DNA of 7,976 nt from Chloroflexota bacterium (GCA_016190545.1 JACPQI010000023.1:1-7976), one strand, 5' to 3'. Positions 1 through 5,680 are shown, numbered from the stretch's first letter. The notes: a model not told the origin generated them from the sequence alone. Made by a program: numbers and translations.

Positions 1-357
1 TCCCGCGACTGGGCCGCCAAAGGCCCCATGTTGCTGGGCATCAAGGCCGCCATTGCAGAGAGCTATGAGCGCATTCACCGCAGCAACCTGGTGGGCATGG
101 GCGTGCTTCCGCTCCAGTTCCCGCCGGGCCAGAGCGCCGAGAGCCTGGGCCTCACCGGCAGGGAGACGTACCACGTGCACGGCATCAAAAAGCTGACGCC
201 GGGCGCCCAGGTAGAGGTCATCGCTCAGCGCGAGGACGGGTCAGCGGTGGCGTTCAAGGCCACGGCCCGCATCAACAGCCCCATTGAGTTGGAGTACTAC
301 CGCCACGGCGGCATCCTGCAGAAGGTGCTGCGGGACATGCTGAAGAGTGGAGCGTGA
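1..357 (+). CDS. acnA: Aconitate hydratase (AcnA type), C-terminal fragment
   Basis: This is the last 118 codons of an aconitase; the reading frame is open from base 1, so the start and most of the protein lie outside the window. Aconitase interconverts citrate and isocitrate through cis-aconitate in the cytoplasmic TCA cycle, using a [4Fe-4S] cluster. The visible part is the swivelling domain 4. It opens with SRDWAAKGP, the signature segment carrying the substrate-binding Arg (equivalent to Arg644 of mitochondrial aconitase), followed by [21 protein letters not shown], which is typical of the AcnA/IRP1 branch rather than AcnB. The C-terminus ([16 protein letters not shown]) matches the usual end of AcnA ([13 protein letters not shown]), so the 3' end is intact. 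The cluster-binding cysteines are outside the window. A small unrelated ORF follows 41 bp later on the same strand. The family assignment is certain; the symbol follows from the branch signature. Confidence 0.95.
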   Translation, partial: SRDWAAKGPMLLGIKAAIAESYERIHRSNLVGMGVLPLQFPPGQSAESLGLTGRETYHVHGIKKLTPGAQVEVIAQREDGSAVAFKATARINSPIELEYYRHGGILQKVLRDMLKSGA

Positions 358-398
358 CAGGCAGGCCGGGCAAGCCCAATTCCGCAGGTGCCGTGTAA

Positions 399-707
399 AT
401 GATGGCGGAGCCTGACGAAACAGACCTCGCGGCGACGTGGGCCCAGGCCGCCAACGAAGCGCTGGCTTTCCTTACGGGCGAGAGCATCCGCGCCCAGATT
501 GTGTTCCGGTTCCAGGAGCAATACCTACCCGCCTTGCTCCGGGCCTCGAACAGCACAGCCGTGGCACGGGTGTGGGACAGCTTCCGCTACTACCTGATGG
601 TGGAAGCTACGTGGCGCAAGCCCTTTGCCCTGTCAGGCGAGGAGGCGAACCGGGTGGTCAACGCCCTCAAAGCCCTCAGCCCGCTCCCGCCTGAAGAGGG
701 GACCTAA
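399..707 (+). CDS. Small hypothetical protein (102 aa)
   Basis: I do not recognise this protein. It starts at tandem ATG codons (399 and 402) 41 bp after the aconitase stop, on the same strand, so it could be co-transcribed with it. No strong Shine-Dalgarno is visible; AGGTG at 386-390 is the best candidate. The product looks soluble and mostly helical, with an acidic N-terminus (MAEPDETD), alternating hydrophobic stretches (LAFLTGESIRAQIVFRFQEQ) and an aromatic patch (WDSFRYYLMVEATW) near residues 64-77. It has no signal peptide, membrane segment or cysteine motif. The amino-acid composition and the G/C-rich third positions look like real coding sequence, and the overlapping +2 frame gives a proline/glycine/arginine-rich, shadow-like product. 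The frame continues past its TAA for about 31 codons to a TAG at 801-803. Its role is unknown. Confidence 0.6.
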   Translation: MMAEPDETDLAATWAQAANEALAFLTGESIRAQIVFRFQEQYLPALLRASNSTAVARVWDSFRYYLMVEATWRKPFALSGEEANRVVNALKALSPLPPEEGT

Positions 708-1019
708 AAGCCCAGGGTTCGCTGGCGACTGCTGAGCGTGGTGACCCGGTTGGAACAGACGCCGCTCTCGGTGAAGTGGATGACGCCGATCCCATCCAGG
801 TAGTACACTGGCTCCCAACAGGTTGGACAGCACTCGTTAGTGGTAACCATTGCGCCGTCCGTCATCCCCTACCGCCTCTAGGAAAGAGTGACTTCATGCT
901 ACACGTTTCTCTGGGGAAAGACTAGGCTCTTTCGCACCTTTTGGCCGCGTTCTTGGTCAGGCCTTGCAGCGCAGACGGGGGTATGGTAGCTTTGGTGCGA
1001 TACGAAACAAGGACGGCCT
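708..1019. other. Gene-poor interval between the small ORF and the acyl-CoA dehydrogenase
   Basis: I find no convincing gene here. The first part (708-800) keeps the upstream ORF's frame open with fairly protein-like codons (KPRVRWRLLSVVTRLEQ), so it may be the eroded tail of that gene. Small inverted repeats are present: CCAAC-AG-GTTGG at 815-826 and AAAGA/TCTTT around 916-931. Neither has a T-run, so no intrinsic terminator can be called. A weak sigma-70-like pair, ATGACG (780-785) and TACACT (804-809) with an 18-bp spacer, could drive the acyl-CoA dehydrogenase from a leader of about 200 nt, but this is speculative. Confidence 0.4.
1008..1013 (+). promoter_or_regulatory. Ribosome binding site of the acyl-CoA dehydrogenase
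   Basis: CAAGGA sits 6 bases before the ATG at 1020. It is the best Shine-Dalgarno match nearby and fixes this start, which also gives the family-typical N-terminus MDFHFTPEQDAFR. Confidence 0.7.
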
Positions 1020-2183
1020 ATGGACTTTCATTTCACCCCAGAGCAAGACGCCTTCCGCACCGAGGTCCGCACCTTCCTGGAAGGGGAAATCACGCAAGGC
1101 AGCTTCACCCCCGTCTGTGACGCCTGGCTTACCATCTTCGACCGGGCTTTTTCAAAGAAGGTGGCCGCCAAAGGCTGGATCGGCATGACATGGCCCAAGG
1201 AGCAAGGGGGCCAAGGGCGGAACTATATCGACCGTCTCATCTACACGGAAGAGATGCTGCGCTACGGCGCGCCGGTCGCCGCCCATTGGTTCGCGGACCG
1301 GCAGATCGGGCCGTCGTTTCTCACGTACGGAACGCAGGAGCAAAAGAAGCAGTTCCTCCCCAGGATCATCCGGGGCGAACTGGTGTTTGCCCTGGGCATG
1401 AGCGAGCCCCAGTCCGGCTCTGACCTGGCCTCTCTGAAGACCCGCGCCACTGAGGATGGCGACAGCTATGTCATCAACGGTCAGAAGGTGTGGACGAGCG
1501 GCGCCCACATGGCCGACTACTGCTACCTGGTCGCCCGCACGGACCCGGACGCCCCCAAGCACAAGGGCATCAGCGAGTTCGTCATCGATATGAAGGCGCC
1601 TGGCATTACGGTGCGCCCGCTGGTGGACATGACCGACGAACACCACTTCAACGAGGTCTTCTTCGAAAATGTCCGCGTGCCCAAGACTTCCCTCATCGGG
1701 GAAAAGAACAGGGGCTGGTACCAGATCGCCGCCCAGCTCGACTACGAGCGCAGCGGGGCCGAGCGCCTTATGAGCAACTACCCGGTGCTGGAAGCCCTCA
1801 CCACGCTCTTCCAAAGCAAAAAGGGGAACGCCAGCGCCTCGCATGTCATTATGCGCAACCGTATCGCCCAAGCGCACATCGAGTTTCAGGTGGGGCGGCT
1901 TATGGTCTATCGCGTCGCCTCAGAGCTGTCCAAGGGTAAAGTACCCAACTACGAGGCCACGGTGGCGAAGATGTTCTGCACCGAGTTCGAGCAGCGCTTG
2001 GCCGGCCTGGCCACGCAGGCGGCTGGCCTGGCCTCCCAACTCTTGCCGGAGTCAAAGGACTCCTTCGCCCGGGGCATGGTAGCGAAGGCCTATCTGTTTT
2101 CGCCAGGCTACACTATCCAGGGCGGGACCAGCGAGATTCTGCGCAACATCATCGCGGGGCGCGGCCTCAGCCTGCCGAGCTAG
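1020..2183 (+). CDS. Acyl-CoA dehydrogenase family protein
   Basis: A full-length 387-aa FAD-dependent acyl-CoA dehydrogenase, which oxidises an acyl-CoA to the 2,3-enoyl-CoA and passes electrons to ETF. The N-terminal helical domain (about 1-125) is followed by the FAD/substrate signature ALGMSEPQSGSDLASLKTRA (124-143), the beta domain with NGQKVWTSGAHMADY (153-167) and EFVIDM.APGI (186-196), and FFENVRVP (214-221). The C-terminal helical domain ends with IQGGTSEILRNIIAGRGLSLP (366-386). At the position where MCAD-type enzymes have the catalytic Glu (YEGT), this protein has Gly (QGGT). A Glu is present in LDYERSG (E243), which aligns with the LDLER base of isovaleryl-CoA dehydrogenase and the related base of actinobacterial FadE/ChsE enzymes. 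This suggests a branched, cyclic or steroid-side-chain acyl-CoA substrate, or simply that lineage. The length is normal for the family. It converges on an Lrp/AsnC regulator only 20 bp away. Family certain, substrate unknown. Confidence 0.96.
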   Translation: MDFHFTPEQDAFRTEVRTFLEGEITQGSFTPVCDAWLTIFDRAFSKKVAAKGWIGMTWPKEQGGQGRNYIDRLIYTEEMLRYGAPVAAHWFADRQIGPSFLTYGTQEQKKQFLPRIIRGELVFALGMSEPQSGSDLASLKTRATEDGDSYVINGQKVWTSGAHMADYCYLVARTDPDAPKHKGISEFVIDMKAPGITVRPLVDMTDEHHFNEVFFENVRVPKTSLIGEKNRGWYQIAAQLDYERSGAERLMSNYPVLEALTTLFQSKKGNASASHVIMRNRIAQAHIEFQVGRLMVYRVASELSKGKVPNYEATVAKMFCTEFEQRLAGLATQAAGLASQLLPESKDSFARGMVAKAYLFSPGYTIQGGTSEILRNIIAGRGLSLPS

Positions 2184-2203
2184 GCCTTCCAAACAGGATC
2201 CAG

Positions 2204-2689
2204 CTACTCGATGCGGCCGAAGTTGCGGGCAGGGAAGTCCAACACCACCATGGTCTGAGTCTGCTTGACTCCCGGCAGCGGCGCCACCACGTCCTCGATA
2301 AAGTCCTTGAGGTCCTTCAGCGACTTGAGGGCGGCCCACACCAGCACGTCGAAAGGCCCGGTGACTTTGGTCAGTGTGATGACCTCCGGACGTCCAACCA
2401 GAACTTTGATGACACTCTTCATATCGTTGATGTCGCAGTCCATCCCGATGACGGCGGAGACCGGGAAGCCAAAAGCGTCCAAGTCCGGTGCGGCGGTGAT
2501 CCGTAGAGCCTTGCGACCCACCATGCGCTGGATCTTGCGGCGAACGGTGGACTCGCTCACGCCGACCAGGCGGGCCAACTGGGCGTTAGACCGTCGCCCA
2601 TCTTGGTGCAAGAGCTTGGCGATCTTGCGGTCCATGTCATCGATGACTGCTGCACGAGAGCGGCGGCGGCGGATTTTTCTTCGCGGCAT
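2204..2689 (-). CDS. Lrp/AsnC family transcriptional regulator
   Basis: A 161-aa one-domain-pair regulator of the Lrp/AsnC (feast/famine) family. Members bind DNA as dimers or octamers and usually sense an amino acid or related small molecule through the RAM domain. The winged-HTH lies at about 17-65, beginning DDMDRKIAKLLHQDGRRSNAQLARLVGVSESTVRRKIQRM, with the recognition helix in SESTVRRKIQRM. The RAM domain (about 70-152) contains GPFDVLVWAALKSLKDLKDFI and LPGVKQTQTMVVLD, the usual GxxD and GV..T.T motifs. The first 12 residues are an unusually basic tail (PRRKIRRRRSR) before the normal family start; a strong AGGAGAGG site and a near-consensus promoter just upstream support this start over the internal Met19. 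It converges with the acyl-CoA dehydrogenase (20-bp gap) and may control it, but that is inference; its own promoter is the more certain target. The effector is unknown. Confidence 0.95.
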   Translation of the reverse strand: MPRRKIRRRRSRAAVIDDMDRKIAKLLHQDGRRSNAQLARLVGVSESTVRRKIQRMVGRKALRITAAPDLDAFGFPVSAVIGMDCDINDMKSVIKVLVGRPEVITLTKVTGPFDVLVWAALKSLKDLKDFIEDVVAPLPGVKQTQTMVVLDFPARNFGRIE

Positions 2690-2691
2690 GG

Positions 2692-2699
2692 TCCTCTCC
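2692..2699 (-). promoter_or_regulatory. Strong ribosome binding site of the Lrp/AsnC regulator
   Basis: On the - strand the sequence reads AGGAGAGG, 2 bases before ATG by its 3' edge and about 6 bases from the central GGAG. It supports the upstream start that includes the arginine-rich tail. Confidence 0.75.
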
Positions 2700-2725
2700 T
2701 GAAAAAGAATTATGAAGCCTCGCTC

Positions 2726-2753
2726 ATTGTACCACCGCGATGGAATCAGTCAA
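2726..2753 (-). promoter_or_regulatory. Sigma-70-like promoter of the Lrp/AsnC regulator
   Basis: Reading the - strand, TTGACT (2753-2748) is followed after a 16-bp spacer by TACAAT (2731-2726); each box matches five of six consensus bases. The predicted start of transcription, near 2719, leaves a leader of about 30 nt carrying the ribosome binding site. One arm of an 8-bp inverted repeat (2742-2749) overlaps the -35 box and spacer, which is a sensible place for an autoregulatory operator. Confidence 0.7.
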
Positions 2754-2805
2754 GGGAAGGTGGTGGATGCCGAGAAAGGTGGAACCGCCCCCATTGCCTG
2801 ATTCC
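2742..2805. repeat. 8-bp inverted repeat, candidate operator
   Basis: GGAATCAG at 2742-2749 and its exact reverse complement CTGATTCC at 2798-2805 are 48 bp apart. The left arm overlaps the -35 box of the Lrp/AsnC promoter. On the - strand a TTGAC also sits beside the right arm (2810-2806), so a half-site-like unit is repeated. Distances of several helical turns between half-sites suit Lrp-type proteins, which wrap DNA. The role is inferred. Confidence 0.45.
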
Positions 2806-2940
2806 GTCAAAACGGCCCACTTGTCCCGATCCCGGACCGAGGAACAGAGGAACAATAGTCGGACCACCCGGATGACAGACACCTGCATTTCCTGCACGAC
2901 TATAAGAAGCGCATCCAATAACGGAGCGCTGTCGTACTTG

Positions 2941-2981
2941 TCTGTAGAAAGAAGTCTCGAAGACAGCGGGGCGTCTACAGA
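2941..2981 (+). repeat. Nested stem-loop
   Basis: An outer exact 8-bp inverted repeat, TCTGTAGA (2941-2948) and TCTACAGA (2974-2981), encloses a small GTCT-CGA-AGAC hairpin (2954-2964). There is no T-run, so this is not a classical terminator. It lies about 55 bp upstream of the TATACT box of the next gene and could be a protein-binding or RNA element. Confidence 0.4.
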
Positions 2982-3035
2982 GAGTGTGCAGATACGCTGG
3001 TAAAAGGAAATCTGGTGGAAACCATCACGGTAGGG

Positions 3036-3041
3036 TATACT
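3036..3041 (+). promoter_or_regulatory. Candidate -10 box for the HTH/zinc protein gene
   Basis: TATACT matches five of six bases of the -10 consensus and lies 46 bp before the GTG start. The best -35 candidate at the right distance (CTGGTG, 3012-3017, 18-bp spacer) is poor, so an activator may be needed or the call may be wrong. Confidence 0.4.
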
Positions 3042-3086
3042 AGAGGTACACGGCCCCCGGGCCAAACAGTAGATGGGTGGTGAGGC

Positions 3087-3524
3087 GTGGTGGCGTTGGC
3101 CCCCAAATATCGTGATACGGCTGTCCTTATCCTCGAGCATGCCCGGAAGCACCCGGGCTCTTCGCTGGCCGATATCGGTCGTTCCTGCAACGTGTCTCGT
3201 GAGTGGGTGAGGCGCGTGCTGCGCCGGGCCGGCCTGAACCAGCGCGCCCGCCACACCATGCGCGATTGGATACTGTGCGAGCACTGCCGCACCTACTTCC
3301 GCGCTCCGAAAAGCCAGGTCGAGCGCGGACGCAAGTTCTGCTCTCGAGAGTGTGCCTACGCCTATCGCCGGCTCACCCACCGGGCCGTGCGCCAGTGCCG
3401 GGTGTGCGGCCGCGAGTTCATGGTGCCCCGCTACTACCTTCGCCTGGGCAAAGGGAAAGTCTGCTCCACGCGCTGCCGCGTCATTGCCATGCGCCGAGTC
3501 GCGCTGGAGCGCCACGCCGGCTAG
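3087..3524 (+). CDS. HTH protein with two tandem Cys4 zinc-binding units
   Basis: A 145-aa, strongly basic protein that I cannot assign to a named family. Residues 25-50 (SSLADIGRSCNVSREWVRRVLRRAGL) form a clear helix-turn-helix like those in sigma region 4 or resolvase-type domains. Two similar Cys4 units follow: C64-x2-C67 with C85-x3-C89, and C104-x2-C107 with C126-x3-C130, each reading roughly C.xC...F..P......G+.+.CS..C. This CxxC...F...CSxxC pattern is known from small zinc beads attached to HNH endonucleases and phage DNA-binding proteins, but no HNH catalytic motif is present. The first in-frame start after the TGA at 3081 is GTG 3087; GTG 3090 or TTG 3096 would fit better the GGTGAGG at 3079-3085. 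The gene stands alone, divergent from the Lrp/AsnC gene and convergent with the SnoaL-like gene. Likely a nucleic-acid-binding regulator; the target is unknown. Confidence 0.8.
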   Translation: MVALAPKYRDTAVLILEHARKHPGSSLADIGRSCNVSREWVRRVLRRAGLNQRARHTMRDWILCEHCRTYFRAPKSQVERGRKFCSRECAYAYRRLTHRAVRQCRVCGREFMVPRYYLRLGKGKVCSTRCRVIAMRRVALERHAG

Positions 3525-3536
3525 CGGGAGCCGCTA
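3522..3536 (+). repeat. Short hairpin at the stop codon of the HTH/zinc protein
   Basis: TAGCGG-GAG-CCGCTA is a perfect 6-bp stem with a 3-base loop whose first three bases are the TAG stop codon. It lies in the 47-bp gap between two convergent genes, where a bidirectional terminator would be expected. It lacks a T-run on either side, so intrinsic termination is uncertain. Confidence 0.35.
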
Positions 3537-3571
3537 CCCACGCCACGAAGGGCCGCAGCGCGCAGTGTCTC

Positions 3572-4045
3572 TTAGCCTTTGCTCCCTACCCGCGACTCCG
3601 CTTCCGCGATGCGCTCTTTGATGCGCCACTTCCCGTCACGCCCCTTGACCAGACGATCGCGGTAGCGGCCATAGGAGCGCAGCACAGGGCCCGCCTCTCC
3701 GTCCGCCAGATAGACCCAGAAGCTCTCCGCATGTGCCTCCTCACCGCTGACCGCGATCATGGGGTTTAGCAACAGGTGCTTAGTCCATCCGTGGGGCGGT
3801 TTGCTGCGCCGGGAGTCGAATGCGGCCAGGGCCTGACGTCCCTCATGGCGGCCTCTGCTGTGGCCAATGCGTGACCGGTGCTCGAAGGCCCCGTCCTCAG
3901 CAAAGGCGTCGAGGTATTTCTCCTGTGGCCCATAGTCGGCGCCATGGGCGTACTGGTACATGGTCCGCAGAATGGCAAGCTCGTTCTCAACGGCCTCCAG
4001 CCGTTTCAGGACAGTCTCCATCATCTGTTTCTCTTGCGCGTTCAT
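3572..4045 (-). CDS. SnoaL-like (NTF2-fold) protein
   Basis: A 157-aa protein of the SnoaL_4/NTF2-like superfamily, a cone-shaped alpha+beta fold used by ketosteroid isomerase, scytalone dehydratase, LinA and many ring-hydroxylase partners. An N-terminal helix (about 4-30, MMETVLKRLEAVENELAILR) leads to Y30-QYAHGADYG and YLDAFAEDGAFEH (44-56), the usual start of the family core. The core continues with GRHEGRQALAAF (65-76), W87-TKH90-LLLNPMI and the C-terminal signature SYGRYRDRLVKGRDGKWRIKER (124-145). D37 and H90 sit where dehydratase-type members carry their Asp/His pair, so isomerase, dehydratase or lyase activity is possible but not shown. The ATG at 4045 overlaps the TGA of the flavoprotein (ATGA) and is preceded by AGAGGAGAAG, so the two proteins are very likely translationally coupled and work on the same pathway. 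The frame is open further upstream, but that extension is only the flavoprotein gene in another frame. Confidence 0.88.
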   Translation of the reverse strand: MNAQEKQMMETVLKRLEAVENELAILRTMYQYAHGADYGPQEKYLDAFAEDGAFEHRSRIGHSRGRHEGRQALAAFDSRRSKPPHGWTKHLLLNPMIAVSGEEAHAESFWVYLADGEAGPVLRSYGRYRDRLVKGRDGKWRIKERIAEAESRVGSKG

Positions 4046-5673
4046 CGCTTCTCCTCTGATACAGGTCCTACGCCTGATACAGGTCCTACGCCGTGATTGG
4101 CCATGCGCTGGGCCGCCAAATAGCCGAAGACCATGCTCTGGGCGTGGCAAAGGCCGCTTGTGTAGCCAGCCCCCACCACCAACTGCGCCGCCGTGTTGCC
4201 CGCGGCGTAGAGGCAGGGAATGACCTCCCCCCGCACGTTGAGCACCCGGCCGCAAGCGTCGGTGACCAAGCCGCCGCGATGGCCGGCAGTGCCCGCATGG
4301 AGCTGTACGGCGTAAAAGGGGGGCTTGGCCAGAGGCCGGAGACAGGGGTTAGGCCGCTGCTCCGGCTCCCCACGCCAGTGGTCATAGATATGCTCCCCGC
4401 GATGAAAGTCGAGGTCCTTCCCCTGAACGGCGAAGCCGTTAAAACGCTCCACCGTCCGCACCAGGTTTTCTGTAGGCACACCAATCTGCTCGGCCAGTCC
4501 ACTGATGGTGGGAGCGGAGTGGAGCCAGGGCGCGCCAGCGGAGCCTGCTGGAAGCGGGCCTACAGGGTACTTGTCGCGGAAGGCCTGGTCGGCCAGCCAA
4601 TACATGGGCACATGCTGGTAGGCGGCCCGAACGGCGTCGTAGCCGCAGAGCGCACGGCCAATGTCCGGATAGAAGGACTCGTTGCAGCAGCGCCTGCCCT
4701 CCCGGTCCACAATGATGCTGCCGGGTCTGCCCACCATGGCGGTCACGCCCCGATAGAACGGCTTTCCATCAATCGTCTCGCCGGGAACGTGAATGCTGGG
4801 CGTCCAGACGCTGGTGTCCATGTTGGCGAGGGCGGCGCCCACCTCCATGCCCATGAGGTGGCCGTCGCCTTCATTGCTGGGCGATGTGTGAGGATGAACG
4901 TCCGGCGCTGGCAGGAACCGCTTATTCATTGCCTCGTTCCATTCGTAGCCGCCGGCAGCGAGCAGCACGCCCCGCGTAGCCTTTACGAAAAAGTCACGGC
5001 CCTGGCGGTCGGCGCGGACGCCGATGACCCTCCCATCGCTGACGACCAACTCCCGTACCCGCGTCTCCATCAAGATCTCGATCCCGCGGTCAACACAGGC
5101 CGCCACTAGGGCCGCGATGAGGGCGCGCCCCGCAGTCAGGGGAACGCGCGAGGGACCGGACGGCTGGCTCACCGGGGAGCGGCGGACCGCACGCAGGATG
5201 GGCTGCCGCTGCTCCCGCTCGGCGAGGAGAGGGACAAGGGCTTGGACGTCCGGACGTATAGACCGCCCGGCAGACTTCCCGCCTGGGACATCGGCATAGT
5301 AATCGGGCTGTGGAGGATGGGCGACAAACGTAAGCGGAGTGTGCTTCTCCACATAGGAGACCACCTCCGGGCCAGCGTCAAGGAACGCCGCCATCTTGCC
5401 CTCTTCGCCACGGCCCAGACTTACAGTCCGCAGGAAGGTCAGAGCCTCATCACGAGAGTCGGAGACGCCCACGTCCGCCATGTGATGGTTGCATGGTATC
5501 CACACCACGCCGCCGGAGAGAGCGGTCCCGCCACCAAGGGTGTCCGCTTTTTCCAGCACCAGGGTGCGCAGTCCGAGGTCTTTACCACGGATAGCCCCAA
5601 GCAGCCCGCCGCTGCTGGAGCCCACGGCGATCAGGTCGACCTCACGCTGCCATGCCACTGGTCCGTTTCGCAT
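4042..5673 (-). CDS. FAD-dependent oxidoreductase, 3-ketosteroid-dehydrogenase/fumarate-reductase-like
   Basis: A 543-aa flavoprotein of the FAD_binding_2 family (KstD, fumarate reductase and related enzymes), which adds or removes hydrogen across a C-C bond next to a carbonyl or carboxyl group. The N-terminal Rossmann segment DLIAVGSSSGGLLGAIRGKDLGLRTLVLEK (13-42) is a degenerate GxGxxG with a Glu for the ADP ribose. GGGTALSGGVVWIPCNHHM (47-65) closely resembles the KstD signature GG(S/T)TALSGGGIWVPNN. PDYYADVPGG (123-132) matches the region where KstD has an active-site Tyr. TRGVLLAAGGYEWN (233-246) and GEVIPCLYAAGNTAAQLVVGAG (482-503) complete FAD binding. The usual KstD YPGAG is VVGAG here, so that Tyr is missing. 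AGGAGG lies 7 bases before the ATG. No signal peptide or covalent-flavin motif is evident. The gene sits 87 bp after the amidohydrolase and overlaps the SnoaL-like gene by 4 bp. The family is sure; a strict KstD activity is doubtful. Confidence 0.92.
   Translation of the reverse strand: MRNGPVAWQREVDLIAVGSSSGGLLGAIRGKDLGLRTLVLEKADTLGGGTALSGGVVWIPCNHHMADVGVSDSRDEALTFLRTVSLGRGEEGKMAAFLDAGPEVVSYVEKHTPLTFVAHPPQPDYYADVPGGKSAGRSIRPDVQALVPLLAEREQRQPILRAVRRSPVSQPSGPSRVPLTAGRALIAALVAACVDRGIEILMETRVRELVVSDGRVIGVRADRQGRDFFVKATRGVLLAAGGYEWNEAMNKRFLPAPDVHPHTSPSNEGDGHLMGMEVGAALANMDTSVWTPSIHVPGETIDGKPFYRGVTAMVGRPGSIIVDREGRRCCNESFYPDIGRALCGYDAVRAAYQHVPMYWLADQAFRDKYPVGPLPAGSAGAPWLHSAPTISGLAEQIGVPTENLVRTVERFNGFAVQGKDLDFHRGEHIYDHWRGEPEQRPNPCLRPLAKPPFYAVQLHAGTAGHRGGLVTDACGRVLNVRGEVIPCLYAAGNTAAQLVVGAGYTSGLCHAQSMVFGYLAAQRMANHGVGPVSGVGPVSEEKR
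4046..4057 (-). promoter_or_regulatory. Ribosome binding site of the SnoaL-like gene, inside the flavoprotein's last codons
   Basis: On the - strand AGAGGAGAAGCG ends right at the ATG; the GAGGAG core is about 6 bases from it. It decides the start at 4045 and overlaps the codons for the flavoprotein's final SEEKR residues. Confidence 0.75.
4056..4091. repeat. Exact 18-bp tandem duplication in the flavoprotein C-terminus
   Basis: The unit CTGATACAGGTCCTACGC (as read on the + strand) occurs at 4056-4073 and again at 4074-4091 without a mismatch. It is six codons long and in frame, giving GVGPVS-GVGPVS at residues 528-539 of the flavoprotein. It ends next to the ribosome binding site of the downstream gene. 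Perfect identity suggests a recent slippage duplication. Confidence 0.95.
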
Positions 5674-5680
5674 GAATTGT

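Larger units (their letters stand above)
2690..3086. other. Structured intergenic region between two divergent regulators
   Basis: There is no convincing gene in these roughly 400 bases, and the stretch is visibly less GC-rich than the flanking genes. The short frames running through it have shadow-like composition. It holds the regulator promoter (2726-2753), an 8-bp inverted pair GGAATCAG (2742-2749) and CTGATTCC (2798-2805), a 6-bp pair ACCACC (2731-2736) and GGTGGT (2759-2764), a T-box-like 14-mer (2776-2789), a tandem GAGGAACA around 2839-2854, a nested stem-loop (2941-2981) and a -10-like TATACT (3036-3041). The region may contain operators for one or both flanking DNA-binding proteins. 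Confidence 0.6.

Noticed and set aside
916..931. AAAGA/TCTTT inverted repeat as a terminator.
   Set aside because: The stem is only 5 bp and AT-rich with no following T-run; too weak to call.
1152..1877. A 241-codon open frame antisense to the acyl-CoA dehydrogenase.
   Set aside because: It is rich in Val/Gly/His/Leu and Arg, has no motif and lies wholly inside a certain gene; a codon-bias shadow.
2724..3515. A 263-codon open frame on the - strand covering the intergenic region and the HTH/zinc gene.
   Set aside because: The opposite strand encodes an HTH and eight regularly spaced cysteines, while this frame gives low-complexity sequence with no domain and no ribosome binding site.
4046..4255. 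An N-terminal extension of the SnoaL-like protein upstream of 4045.
   Set aside because: It is the flavoprotein gene read in another frame, Gly/Arg-rich, whereas the ATGA overlap and GAGGAG site fit the 4045 start.
4093..5109. A 338-codon open frame on the + strand opposite the flavoprotein gene.
   Set aside because: It is antisense to a gene with clear FAD motifs and a strong ribosome binding site; its product is an Ala/Gly/His/Val-rich shadow without recognisable motifs, as is common in GC-rich DNA.
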